A stretch of DNA of 56,489 nt from UBA7803 sp041686955. Lineage in GTDB: Bacteria; Pseudomonadota; Gammaproteobacteria; Pseudomonadales; Azotimanducaceae. A program made the translations under genes and the position numbers. Where the stretch lies: NCBI GenBank assembly GCA_041686955.1, contig JAWLCV010000022.1, positions 1-56,489 of the forward strand. Direction: 5' to 3'. Under the pieces are notes generated by a model. That model did not search any database. It was not told where the DNA came from and worked only from the letters and a program-made list of their open reading frames with translations. Of this stretch, positions 38,586-47,406 are shown piece by piece (within the stretch, counting starts at the first letter, position 1; each line of letters opens with the position of its first letter).

Positions 38586-40141
38586 TCACCACTTGGGATA
38601 GATGACGATGTCGATGCGCCGGTTGCGGGTGCGCCCCTCCGGGGTCTCGTTGTTCGCCACCGGCCGCGACTCGCCGTAGCCGAGGGCCGTGACCTGGGCC
38701 GGCGAAAGCGGCGACCGGGCCAGCAGGTAGCGCAGCACGGAGTCGGCGCGCGCCTGGGACAGCTCCTGGTTCGAGGCATCGGAGCCGAAGGAGTCGGTGT
38801 GCCCCTCGATCACCACGTTGGCCTCGGGGAACTGCGCCAGGGCCTCCTGCACCGTGGCGAGGATGTCGTCGTGTTCCGGCTGCAGGCGAGCGCTGCCGCT
38901 TGCGAAGTTGAGCCCGATCAGGCGCAGGATGACGCTGTCCGACTGACGCAGCACCGTGGCCTCGTCGGGCTCGAACAGCGACTCCACCCGATCCAGCCGC
39001 TCACCCTGGCGCTCGCGCCTGGCCAGCGCCTCGTTTACCCGAGCCAGGCTCTGACTCTGCCCGCCGAGCTCCAGCTCGAGCGAGGCGATCCGCGCGTCCC
39101 GATCGGCGACGGCCTGCTCGAGGAAGCTCACGTCGGCCTGGATGTTGGCGATGGCCTGGGCGATTCGCCCGACGGCATCTTCGTGGCCGGCATCGAAATA
39201 GACCGGCACGTCCACCTGGTCCCCCAGCCCGGCGATGGCCTCTTCCCACTGCAGCAGCACCTGCTCGAGGCTGGTGTCGTCTTGGCGGATCTCGCGCTCG
39301 AGCCGGGCCACGTAGATGGCGTGGTGCGCGTTGTGCTCCGCGAGCTGCGCCAGATTGCGGGGCCTGTCCGTGTCGTAGCGATCGTCGATCAGCGCCTGCT
39401 CCGCCTCCGCGAGCAGCTCGCGGGCGCGGCCGACGGAAATGGGCGCGTGGCGGTCGGCGCGAAGGTCGTCCGCGGTGTCGAGCAGGTTGCGGGTCTCGTT
39501 GAGATAGTTGGCTTGAATGGCGTCGAGCTCGGCGTCCCGGTAGAGTTCCTCGGCACGTGCGGCGGACCGCTCGGCGGAGCTCCGGCGATCCCTCTCGAGG
39601 CGCACGGTCGCGTCCGCGAACGACCGTTCCGCGGCCTGCCAGGCGGCTTCAGCGTACTTCTCGGCTTCCGCGTTCTCCGCGTCCGAGCGCGCCTCCACGG
39701 CGGTGGCGAAGGCGACGCCGGCGATCTCGGCGGCGCGAACGGCTTCCTGGAACGCCGTCTCGGCCGCCGTCAGGTGGCGCCGGATCGTCTCGATGCTGCC
39801 CCCGGACTCGAGGACCGATTCGGCGCGGCGATAGCTCTCGGCGGCCTCGGCATAGCTGCGTGGTGCCAGCAGGCTCGCCCGGGCTTCGTTGGCCTCCCGC
39901 AGCGCCCGGTCGGCGGCAGCGAACAGCGTCTGGCGGAGGCCGCTCGCCGAAGNNNNNNNNNNNNNNNNNNNNNNNNNNNNNNNNNNNNNNNNNNNNNNNN
40001 NNNNNNNNNNNNNNNNNNNNNNNNNNNNNNNNNNNNNNNNNNNNNNNNNNNNGCCGCCGTTCCAGGGAAAGCGCCGCCCAGCAGCAGCGCCAGCATGAGC
40101 ACCGCCGATGCCGCGGCGCGACTCGTTCGAATTTCGATCAT
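38586..40141 (-). CDS. OmpA-family protein with long coiled-coil region, interrupted by a gap
   Basis: Start MIEIRTSRAAASAVLMLALLLGG with signal peptide; 29 codons are read before the gap at 39953-40052, then about 455 codons. The middle is Ala/Glu/Arg-rich helix (ALREANEARASLL, AETAFQEAVRAAE, AERSFADATVRLERD, LEREIRQDDTSLEQ), predicted coiled coil, resembling DUF4398-type repeats. The C-terminal OmpA domain reads LNFASGSARLQPEHDDIL, VVIEGHTDSFGSDASNQELSQARADSVLRYLL and GYGESRPVANNETPEGRTRNRRIDIVI, which binds peptidoglycan. Keeping one frame needs a gap of 2 modulo 3. It probably tethers the outer membrane to the wall. Confidence 0.87.
39953..40052. other. Scaffold gap (100 N) near the N-terminus of the OmpA-family gene
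   Basis: One hundred ambiguous bases; frame arithmetic across the gene shows the true length is not 100. No duplication is shared between the flanks. Confidence 0.95.
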
Positions 40142-40158
40142 CGGGTCTCCTCGCCGAC

Positions 40159-41343
40159 TCACAGGGCCCGCTTCGGCCAAGGCACGCCGAATGCGCGGCC
40201 GTCCACGCTCCTGACGCCCTTGAACAGAAACTTCTGCACCCGCTTACCCTCGTAGGTTTCGGTAGTGTAGATGTTTCCCTTGGAGTCGGTTGCGATGCTG
40301 TGCACACCGAAGAACTGACCCGGTTGGCGCCCGCCGTCCCCGAAGCTGGTGAGGACTTCCAGCGATTTCCGCTCCAGCACGTAGACCTTCATGTTCTTGC
40401 CGTCGGCCACGTACAGGTACTGCTGCTTCGGGTCTCTGGAAAATGCGATGTCCCAGGTGGAGCCGTCCCCCAGGGTGCGGGGGGCGATGAACTTCTCGGT
40501 GACGAAGGTACCGTCGGTGGTGAACACCTGAATGCGGTCGTTGGCACGGTCGCACACGTACACCAGGCCGTCGATGGACGGCTCCGCGCAATGCACCGGG
40601 TTGCGGAACTGCTGGGCCGGAGGTGCGTCGGGATCGTAGCGGCCGAGGTCCTCGTCGCTGGGCCTGTTGCCGTAGGCGCCCCAGTAGCGTTTGAACTCGC
40701 CGGTGCCGGCATCCAGCACCGCCACCCGCTTGTGGCTGTAACCGTCCGCCACGTAGGCCTCGTTGCCTCGGGCGTCGAAGGAGATCTTGGCCACGCGTCC
40801 GAAGTACTCGGTGCTGTTGCTGTCGGGATCGCCGCCGGGCCGGCCGAACTGCTTCAGGAACGTGCCGTCCCGGGCGAACACCAGAATGTGTCCGTCGTTG
40901 CGGCCGTTGCCGCCGATCCAGATGTTGTCGTGCGGGTCCAGGGTCAGACCGTGATTGGAGTCCGGCCAGTCGTAACCCTCTCCCGGACCGCCCCAGGCGT
41001 TCACCAGGTTGCCTTCCGGGTCGAACTCCAGGATGTTCGGCGCGGGAATGCAGCACTCGCCGGTAGGCGGATCCATGGCCGCGCCGATCTCGGTGCGGGT
41101 GTCGAAGGAATTGCGCCGGTGAATGACGAACACGTGATCCCGGGAATCCACCCCCACGCCGATGGCGGACCCGAGCACCCAATGGTTGGGCAGCGGCTTG
41201 GGCCAGAAGGGGTCGACCTCGAACGTGGGGGCCCTGGCCACCGCCGCGTCCGCCCGTTCCTCTAGAACGCCCCGGCCGAACCCCAACAAGGCCATGGACG
41301 CTGCCAGTACTAAGGCGAACAGAAGATTCTGCTGCTTCGTCAT
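40159..41343 (-). CDS. NHL-repeat beta-propeller protein, secreted (PAL-like)
   Basis: A 394-residue protein starting MTKQQNLLFALVLAASMALLGFG, a signal peptide or anchor; the longer open frame upstream is a shadow of the HupE gene. NHL blades are seen as GVGVDSRDHVFVIHR, HGLTLDPHDNIWIGGNG, ISFDARGNEAYVADGYSHKRVAVLD, PSIDGLVYVCDRANDRIQVF and HSIATDSKGNIYTTETYEGKRVQKF. The sequence resembles bacterial proteins likened to peptidyl-alpha-hydroxyglycine lyase domains, but no enzymatic role is proven. CCIPAPN contains a Cys pair. It is divergent from the HupE/UreJ gene and lies 17 nt after the OmpA-family start. Confidence 0.82.
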   Translation of the reverse strand: MTKQQNLLFALVLAASMALLGFGRGVLEERADAAVARAPTFEVDPFWPKPLPNHWVLGSAIGVGVDSRDHVFVIHRRNSFDTRTEIGAAMDPPTGECCIPAPNILEFDPEGNLVNAWGGPGEGYDWPDSNHGLTLDPHDNIWIGGNGRNDGHILVFARDGTFLKQFGRPGGDPDSNSTEYFGRVAKISFDARGNEAYVADGYSHKRVAVLDAGTGEFKRYWGAYGNRPSDEDLGRYDPDAPPAQQFRNPVHCAEPSIDGLVYVCDRANDRIQVFTTDGTFVTEKFIAPRTLGDGSTWDIAFSRDPKQQYLYVADGKNMKVYVLERKSLEVLTSFGDGGRQPGQFFGVHSIATDSKGNIYTTETYEGKRVQKFLFKGVRSVDGRAFGVPWPKRAL

Positions 41344-41409
41344 GATCCCGACTCTCCCCCTCGTGATTGGCCGCCGGTCTGGTGCGGCGGATACGCGACG
41401 CAGTGCATT

Positions 41410-41417
41410 AGTATACT
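41410..41417. promoter_or_regulatory. Palindromic AGTATACT: overlapping divergent -10 elements
   Basis: Read on either strand this gives TATACT, a good -10, in the 100-nt region between the NHL-repeat gene (minus) and the HupE/UreJ gene (plus). The plus-strand copy is 27 nt before the HupE ATG and the minus-strand copy about 67 nt before the NHL ATG. Only one polymerase could use the site at a time. No clear -35 is seen on either side. Confidence 0.35.
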
Positions 41418-41443
41418 CACCCATCCTCAGGAGTCCCGACAGG

Positions 41444-42805
41444 ATGACTCGGCTTCTTCGCAACCGGCGGCCGTTCACGGGGCCGCTGACTCGCCCACCT
41501 TCGGCGGTGCTGGTAGCGCTGTGGCTGGCCGTGTTGCTGGCGCCCGGGTGGGCGGCGGCCCACGAGGTGCCCACGAACGTGACGGTGCAGGTTCTGGTGA
41601 AGCCGGCGGGGGAGCATCTCGACGTGCTGGTGCGCGCTCCTCTGTCCGCCATGCGGGACGTGGAGCTTCCCCTGTTGGGACGGGGGTATCTCGATCTGTC
41701 GGCGGCGGAAGGCCCCTTGCGCGACGCCGCCGTGCTGTGGCTCGCCGACCAGTTGACGTTCTTCGAGGGCGGCCGCTCCCTGGAATCGCCACGGCTGGAG
41801 GCGTTGCGGGTATCGCTGCCGACGGACCGGTCGTTCGCCGACTTCGACGCGGCGTGGGCTCACCTTCACGGGCCCCGTTTGCCTGCGGACACGGAGTTGT
41901 TCTGGGGGCAGGGTCTGCTGGACGTGCTGCTGCGCTACGACATCCGTTCCGCCGACGCCGCGTTCGCCGTGGACGCGAGGCTGGCCCATCTGGGGCAGCG
42001 CACGGAGACGGTGCTGCGGTTCCTGCCGCCGGCGGGGCCGGAGCGGGTTTACCGTTACGTGGGCGACATGGGCCGGCTCGCTCTGGATCCACGCTGGCAT
42101 CAGGCCGTGGCCCACTTCGTCGCTCACGGCTTCCACCATGTCCTCGACGGCCTGGACCATCTGCTGTTCGTGTTCTGCCTGGTGATCCCCTTCCGCCGGC
42201 CCAAGCCGCTCGTGATTCTGATCACCGCGTTCACCGTGGGCCACTCCATGACCCTGGCGGCCGCGGCCCTGGGTATGGCCCCCTCGGGCGGCTGGTTCCC
42301 GCCCCTGGTGGAGACGCTCATCGCCGCTTCCATCGTCTACATGGCCCTCGAGAACCTGCTCGAGCCGCGGTTGCAGCGGCGCTGGCTCCTGGCGTTCGGG
42401 TTCGGGCTGGTGCACGGCTTCGGCTTCGCCTTCGTGCTGGGGGATTCCCTGCAGTTCGCCGGTTCCCATCTGGTTTTGTCGCTGGCCGCGTTCAACGTGG
42501 GCATCGAGGCGGGGCAGCTGCTCGTGGCGGCGCTGGCGGTGCCGGCGGTGGCCGTCGTCTTCCGGCTCGGCGTTCCGCCGCGCTTCGCCCTCGTCGTCCT
42601 TTCCGTGCTCGTCGCCCACACGGGCTGGCACTGGGTGCTGGAACGCGGCGAGGCCTTCCTGGCCCACCCGCTCGGTCTCCCGGAGCTGGACGCCGCGTGG
42701 TGGGCGGGTGCCATGCGCTGGACGATGCTGATGCTGGCGATCATTGCGGTGCTGTGGCTGGTGAACGCGGGGGCAGAGCGGCTGGCCAGGGGCGAAGAGG
42801 CGTGA
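41444..42805 (+). CDS. HupE/UreJ-family membrane protein with large N-terminal extracytoplasmic domain
   Basis: A 453-residue protein starting MTRLLRNRRPFTG with an AGGAG site 11 nt upstream. Signal segment VLVALWLAVLLAPGWAAA is followed by a periplasmic domain HEVPTNVTVQVLVKPAGEHLDVLVRAPL of about 200 residues. The HupE/UreJ core is in the C-terminal half: FVAHGFHHVLDGLDHLLFVFCLVIPFRR, ITAFTVGHSMTLAAAALG, ETLIAASIVYMALENLL and FGFGLVHGFGFAFVLGD. His-rich helices such as GFHHVLDGLDHLLF are typical of HupE nickel/cobalt permeases, and the extended form is common in proteobacteria. Metal substrate not determined; no nickel enzyme genes nearby. Confidence 0.85.
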   Translation: MTRLLRNRRPFTGPLTRPPSAVLVALWLAVLLAPGWAAAHEVPTNVTVQVLVKPAGEHLDVLVRAPLSAMRDVELPLLGRGYLDLSAAEGPLRDAAVLWLADQLTFFEGGRSLESPRLEALRVSLPTDRSFADFDAAWAHLHGPRLPADTELFWGQGLLDVLLRYDIRSADAAFAVDARLAHLGQRTETVLRFLPPAGPERVYRYVGDMGRLALDPRWHQAVAHFVAHGFHHVLDGLDHLLFVFCLVIPFRRPKPLVILITAFTVGHSMTLAAAALGMAPSGGWFPPLVETLIAASIVYMALENLLEPRLQRRWLLAFGFGLVHGFGFAFVLGDSLQFAGSHLVLSLAAFNVGIEAGQLLVAALAVPAVAVVFRLGVPPRFALVVLSVLVAHTGWHWVLERGEAFLAHPLGLPELDAAWWAGAMRWTMLMLAIIAVLWLVNAGAERLARGEEA

Positions 42806-42809
42806 CGCC

Positions 42810-42853
42810 GCCGAAGGCTTGCCGAAGGCTCGCCAAAGGCTTGCCAGAGGCTC
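42810..42853. repeat. Four-copy 11-bp tandem repeat
   Basis: GCCGAAGGCTT, GCCGAAGGCTC, GCCAAAGGCTT and GCCAGAGGCTC follow in register, then GCC. Third and last units differ at one or two positions. The array lies 5 nt after the HupE/UreJ stop and 50 nt before the next ATG. It may be a variable-number tandem repeat. Confidence 0.85.
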
Positions 42854-42902
42854 GCCGTGAGCTGCGCTATCATGGCCGTCTCATCGAAGGGGGAGATTCG
42901 TC

Positions 42903-43928
42903 ATGTTCGGGAATCCGATTCTGCGCCTCGGCCTCGTCGTCGGGGTGCTGACACTGCTGGCCGGCGCAGCCCAGCCCTGCGACGACCAGGCGTACCGGCC
43001 GCAACCCGGCTGGGGCGAGCTGCCGGAGGGCCGGACCTGGGGCGCCACCAGCGCGATCTTTCCCAGTAACGACGGCCGGCACATGTGGGTGGCCGAGCGC
43101 TGCGGCGCCAACTCCTGCGTGGACAGCGATCTCGACCCGATTCTGCTGTTCGACCTGGACGGCAAGCTGATCAGGAGCTTCGGAGCCGGCCTCATCGCCT
43201 GGCCTCACGGCATCTTCGTGGACCGCGAGGACAACGTCTGGGTGGCGGATGCGGTGGGCTACGCGCCGGTGCCGGAGGGCTGGGGCCACGTGGTGTACAA
43301 ATTCAGCCCGGAGGGTGAGCTGCTCATGACGCTGGGTCGCAGAGGCGTGGCCGGGGACGGTCGGGACACCTTCCGCAAGCCCAACGACGTGGTGGTGGCG
43401 CCCGACGGCCACATCTTCGTGGCCGACGGCCACGGCTCGGGCCCGGACGAGCCGGCCAACAACCGCATCGTCAAGTTCGCCCCCGACGGCAGCTACCTGA
43501 TGGAGTTCGGCACCGCGGGTGGCGACGTGGGCGAGCTCGATGAGCCTCATGCCCTGGCCATGGATTCCGAGGGCCGGCTGTTCGTCGCCGACCGGGGCAA
43601 CAGCCGCATCCAGATTTTCGACCAGAACGGCCGGCATCTGGCCACCTGGACCCAGTTCGGCCGGCCCAGCGGGTTGTTCATCGACCGCGACGACGTGCTC
43701 TACGTGGCCGACTCGGAGTCCAACGCGCGGCGCAATCCCGGCTGGAAGCGCGGCATCCGGATCGGCAGCGTGCGCGACGGATTCGTTCGTGCCTTCATTC
43801 CCGACCCGGAGCCCGATCAGGACGGATCCGGCACCAGCGGCGCCGAGGGGGTGGCGGTGGATGCCCATGGCAACGTCTACGGCGCCGAGGTGGGTCCGCG
43901 GCAAGTCGTGAAGCACCTCGCGCCATGA
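42903..43928 (+). CDS. NHL-repeat beta-propeller protein, secreted (PAL-like), second copy
   Basis: A 341-residue protein with signal peptide LVVGVLTLLAGAAQP and a Cys right after it. NHL blades: GATSAIFPSNDGRHMWVAERCG, WPHGIFVDREDNVWVADAVG, PNDVVVAPDGHIFVADGHG, EPHALAMDSEGRLFVADRGNSRIQIFD, PSGLFIDRDDVLYVADSES and AEGVAVDAHGNVYGAEVGPRQVVKHL. RCGANSCVDSDLDPILLFDLDGKL is characteristic of peptidyl-alpha-hydroxyglycine alpha-amidating-lyase-like bacterial proteins. Its stop overlaps the M14 peptidase start (ATGA). Ligand or substrate unknown. Confidence 0.83.
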   Translation: MFGNPILRLGLVVGVLTLLAGAAQPCDDQAYRPQPGWGELPEGRTWGATSAIFPSNDGRHMWVAERCGANSCVDSDLDPILLFDLDGKLIRSFGAGLIAWPHGIFVDREDNVWVADAVGYAPVPEGWGHVVYKFSPEGELLMTLGRRGVAGDGRDTFRKPNDVVVAPDGHIFVADGHGSGPDEPANNRIVKFAPDGSYLMEFGTAGGDVGELDEPHALAMDSEGRLFVADRGNSRIQIFDQNGRHLATWTQFGRPSGLFIDRDDVLYVADSESNARRNPGWKRGIRIGSVRDGFVRAFIPDPEPDQDGSGTSGAEGVAVDAHGNVYGAEVGPRQVVKHLAP

Positions 43929-46693
43929 CGGCGCAGCGCGTTCTGGCGACGCTGCTGCTGGTGGTCGCCGTGCCGGCGATCGCCGTGCCGTCGGTGGCGG
44001 AGCCGCGGGTGTTCTGGCCGGGCGCCCAATACGATCCGGCCATCCCGGACCTGGCGTCGGTGCTCGGCCATGGGCCCGGAGACGACATCACCACGCCCGA
44101 GGGCCTGGTGACCTACCTGCAGGCGCTGCACCGGGCTGCGCCGGAGCGCACGCGCCTGGTGGAGTACGCGCGAAGCTGGGAGGGCCGGCCGCTGTATTAC
44201 CTGGTGGTCGGCAGCCGCGGCAACCTGGCCAGGCTCGACGATATCCGGGCCGGCATGCGCCGGCTGGCGGACCCGCGCGGCCGCGCTGCCGGAGAGCTGG
44301 AGGCGCTGGTGGCCGAGCTCCCCGCCGTGGTCTGGCTGGCTCACGGCGTCCACGGCAACGAGATCTCGTCGGCCGATGCTGGGCTGCTCACCGCCTACCA
44401 CCTGCTCGCCGCCCGGGATCCGGAAACGGCGGGAGTCCTGGACGACGTGCTGGTGATCATCGACCCGGCCCAGAACCCGGATGGCCGCGCGCGGTTCGTG
44501 CAGCATTACAACGGTCTGCGCGGCCTGGTCCCGCAACCGAGCCCCATCGCCGCCGAACGCTCCGAGCCCTGGCCCACGGGCCGGGGCAACCACTACCTCT
44601 TCGACATGAACCGGGACTGGTTCGCCCTCACCCAGCCGGAGGTGCGCGGGCGCGTGCAGGCCTATCTCGACTACTACCCGGTGGTCCACGTGGACCTGCA
44701 CGAGATGGATACGGATTCCAGCTACTACTTTCCGCCCCCGGCGGTGCCCGCCAATCCGTACCTCGGAAAAGACCAGGAGGCGATGCTGGAGGCCCTGGGG
44801 CGGGGCACCGCGGAGCTGTTCGACCGGTTCGGGTTTCGCTATTTCAGCCGGGAAATCTTCGATGCCTACTATCCCGGTTACGGCGACACCTGGCCGGGGT
44901 TACAGGGAGCGGCGGGCATGACTTTCGAGATGGCCAGCGCCCGCGGACTGCTCGGCCAGCGCTCGGACGGTTCGCTGGTGAGCTACGCGGACGGGGTGGC
45001 CCGGCACTTCGTCGCCAGCATGGCCGTGCTGCGCACCGCCGCCGCCGAGCGGGAGCGCTTGCTTCGGGCGTTCCTCGCCCAGCGCCGGGGCGTCGGGGAC
45101 GGCGTGACCTATCTGCTGTCCCGGGAACGCGACCCGGGCCGGGCGGATGCGCTGGCGGCGCTGCTGATGGCTCAGGGAGTGGAAGTGCGCCGGCTCGACG
45201 AAGCCGCGCGGCTGTGCGGCCGGCAGGTCGCGGCAGGCAGCTATGCGGTTTCCACCGACCAGCCCGCGGGCCGGCTGGCCGGCACCCTGCTCGCACCGGA
45301 GTCGCCGGCGGGGGCGGAGTTCTGGGCCGAGCAGCAGCGCCGGCTCGACAAGCGGCTGCCGCTCGAGGTCTACGACGTGGTGGCCTGGTCGCTGCCCATG
45401 CTGTTCGACGTGCCGGTGACCGGCTGCCGCACCGGAGCTGACGGCTTTCCCCTGCTCGGCGCCGCGCCTTCGGGGGCGGCCGCGCCGCCGGGGGAGGCCC
45501 GGGTGGCCTATCTGGTGCCGTGGGGCACCCGGGCGGCCGCGCGGTTCCTGGCCGCCGCCCTCGCCGCCGGACTTCGCCTCGAGATGGCCAGTGACGGCTT
45601 CGCCCAGAACGGGGCCGAGTATCCCCGGGGCACGCTGATCCTGCGCCGGGCTGCGAATGCCGACGAGCTGCCGGCGCAGGTCGCCGAGCTCGCGCGGCGA
45701 ACCGGCGCTCTGGTGGTCGCCACCGACACGAGCTGGGTGTCCAGGGGCACGGGCTTCGGCAGCGACCGGGTGCGGCCGCTCCGCGCGCCTCGCGTGGCCA
45801 TCGCCTGGGGCGCCCCCACGTCACCCTACTCCGCCGGGGCACTGCGCTACGCGCTGGAACGGAAGCTGGGCTACCCGGCGGCTCCAGTGACCGTGAACGA
45901 TCTCGCTTCGCCGTGGCTCGACCAGTTCGACGTGCTGGTGCTGCCGGACGGCGACGGCTACGCCGACGCCGTGCAGGACCCGGTCACCGAGAACCTGCGC
46001 CGCTGGGTCCGGCGCGGCGGCACCTTATTGGCCGTGGGCGGTGCGCTGGGGTATCTGGGCCCGGACCATGCCGACCTGCTGAGCGTCCGGTCCGAGCTCT
46101 TGGCCGCCCCGGGAGAGGCCGCTGCGGACGGCGCGGCAAACCCACCGGGTACGGCGGAACCGGCGGAGTCGGAGCCCGACTCCGCACAGACCGACGACGA
46201 GCCCTCCGGCCCCGTCCCCGGCACGTTGCTGGCGACGGAGGCGGACGTGGCAGTCGCGGTAGCGCCGGAGGAACCTCGGCCGCCCGAGGTTCCCGGGGTG
46301 CTGGCGAACGCTGCCGTGGACCCCGATCACTGGCTTTCAGTGGGCCTGCCGGCGCGACTGCGCTTCATGGTGGCCGGGGAGCGGATCTTCACGCCGTTGC
46401 GTCTGGACGAGGGCACCAACGTGGCGTCGTTCGCGGCCGCGGAGGCACTGGTGGCCGCCGGACATCTGTGGGAGGCGGCCCGGCGTCAGCTCGCCCGCAA
46501 GCCGGTGGTCATGGTGCAGCCCCAGGAGCGGGGCCAGGTCATCGGCTTCGCGGCCGATCCGGCGTTCCGCGGCATGATGGACGGCCTCGACGTGCTGCTG
46601 GCGAACGCCGTGTTCTTCGGTCCTGCCATGGCCGGGCCCGTGCCGGCGGCGGCGGGGCCGGTCAGCGGCTCAGGGCTGCAGCCGCGCCAGTGA
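43925..46693 (+). CDS. M14-family zinc carboxypeptidase-like metallopeptidase, secreted
   Basis: A 922-residue protein with signal peptide LATLLLVVAVPAIAVPSVA. The M14 zinc site is WLAHGVHGNEISSADAG (H-x2-E) and VVHVDLHEMDTDSSYYFPPP (third His ligand); the catalytic Glu region appears in AGMTFEMASARGLLGQRSDG. The C-terminal 350 residues contain a glutamine-amidotransferase-like fold (VAIAWGAPTSPYSAGALRYALE, FDVLVLPDGDGYA, WVRRGGTLLAVGGAL) without an obvious catalytic Cys, as in other long M14 proteins. A 70-residue Pro/Glu/Ala-rich insertion precedes the end. Its last 24 nt overlap pdxH on the other strand. Confidence 0.87.
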   Translation: MTAQRVLATLLLVVAVPAIAVPSVAEPRVFWPGAQYDPAIPDLASVLGHGPGDDITTPEGLVTYLQALHRAAPERTRLVEYARSWEGRPLYYLVVGSRGNLARLDDIRAGMRRLADPRGRAAGELEALVAELPAVVWLAHGVHGNEISSADAGLLTAYHLLAARDPETAGVLDDVLVIIDPAQNPDGRARFVQHYNGLRGLVPQPSPIAAERSEPWPTGRGNHYLFDMNRDWFALTQPEVRGRVQAYLDYYPVVHVDLHEMDTDSSYYFPPPAVPANPYLGKDQEAMLEALGRGTAELFDRFGFRYFSREIFDAYYPGYGDTWPGLQGAAGMTFEMASARGLLGQRSDGSLVSYADGVARHFVASMAVLRTAAAERERLLRAFLAQRRGVGDGVTYLLSRERDPGRADALAALLMAQGVEVRRLDEAARLCGRQVAAGSYAVSTDQPAGRLAGTLLAPESPAGAEFWAEQQRRLDKRLPLEVYDVVAWSLPMLFDVPVTGCRTGADGFPLLGAAPSGAAAPPGEARVAYLVPWGTRAAARFLAAALAAGLRLEMASDGFAQNGAEYPRGTLILRRAANADELPAQVAELARRTGALVVATDTSWVSRGTGFGSDRVRPLRAPRVAIAWGAPTSPYSAGALRYALERKLGYPAAPVTVNDLASPWLDQFDVLVLPDGDGYADAVQDPVTENLRRWVRRGGTLLAVGGALGYLGPDHADLLSVRSELLAAPGEAAADGAANPPGTAEPAESEPDSAQTDDEPSGPVPGTLLATEADVAVAVAPEEPRPPEVPGVLANAAVDPDHWLSVGLPARLRFMVAGERIFTPLRLDEGTNVASFAAAEALVAAGHLWEAARRQLARKPVVMVQPQERGQVIGFAADPAFRGMMDGLDVLLANAVFFGPAMAGPVPAAAGPVSGSGLQPRQ

Positions 46694-47308
46694 CCACGCG
46701 CTGTCCTCCAGGGTGTACTCGAACCGGTCGTGGAGCCGGTGCTCGCGCCCCTGCCAGAACTCGTAGATCCGGGGCCGCAGCCGGAACCCGCCCCACTCCG
46801 CCGGCCGCGGCACCCGGCCGTCGGGATGGCGGCTGCGCAGCTCGGCGACCCTGGCTTCCAGGGCGTCGCGGCTGTCGATGACGGCGGACTGGCGGGAGGC
46901 CGCCGCGGAGAAGCGGCTGTCCTCCGGCCGGCTCTCGAAGTACTCCGTGGAAGTGGCTTCGTCCAGCCGCTCCACGGTTCCGCTGATCCGCACCTGGCGG
47001 TGCAGCGAGCTCCAGTAGAACAGGCACGAAGCCTGGGGATTCTCCGCGAGCTGACGGCCCTTGCGGCTGCGGTAGTCGGTGTACCAGCAGAAGCCGTCCT
47101 CGTCGAAGTGCTTGAGCAACACGATGCGCACCGCGGGCCGGCCGTCGGCGTCGGCGGTGGCGAGCGCCATGGCCGTGGCGTCCTCCAGGTTCGCGGCCAG
47201 CGCCTGGCGGAACCAGGCCTGAAACAGCGTCAGCGGCTGAGCGGGTAGAGCCGCCCGGCGCAGTTCCGGGGCCGTGTACTCCCGGCGGGTGTGTCGCTGA
47301 TCCTTCAT
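46670..47308 (-). CDS. pdxH: Pyridoxamine 5'-phosphate oxidase PdxH
   Basis: A 212-residue FMN enzyme of standard length. FQAWFRQALAANLEDATAMALATADADGRPAVRIVLLKHFDEDGFCWYTDYRSRKGRQLAENPQASCLFYWSSLHRQVRISG includes the FMN and PLP contact residues (RxVLLK, SRKG, W....RQVR), and the C-terminal WGGFRLRPRIYEFWQGREHRLHDRFEY...WSLARLQP is the PdxH signature. It makes pyridoxal 5'-phosphate from the pyridoxine or pyridoxamine phosphate. It overlaps the M14 peptidase gene end by 24 nt and is divergent from the small protein gene at 47407. Confidence 0.95.
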   Translation of the reverse strand: MKDQRHTRREYTAPELRRAALPAQPLTLFQAWFRQALAANLEDATAMALATADADGRPAVRIVLLKHFDEDGFCWYTDYRSRKGRQLAENPQASCLFYWSSLHRQVRISGTVERLDEATSTEYFESRPEDSRFSAAASRQSAVIDSRDALEARVAELRSRHPDGRVPRPAEWGGFRLRPRIYEFWQGREHRLHDRFEYTLEDSAWSLARLQP

Positions 47309-47332
47309 GGTCGCCTCAGTATGCCCGATCAG

Positions 47333-47348
47333 CGAGCCGCTTGGCTCG
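47333..47348. promoter_or_regulatory. Hairpin/inverted repeat in the pdxH divergent region
   Basis: CGAGCC-GCTT-GGCTCG gives a 6-bp stem with 4-nt loop, 25 nt upstream of the pdxH ATG on its minus-strand leader side. No known regulator is matched. Confidence 0.2.
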
Positions 47349-47406
47349 TGTTGCGGCGCGGCCGTCGGCCGTGGATCATCGGGGGCTCATCAGGGGGAAT
47401 CGTGAC

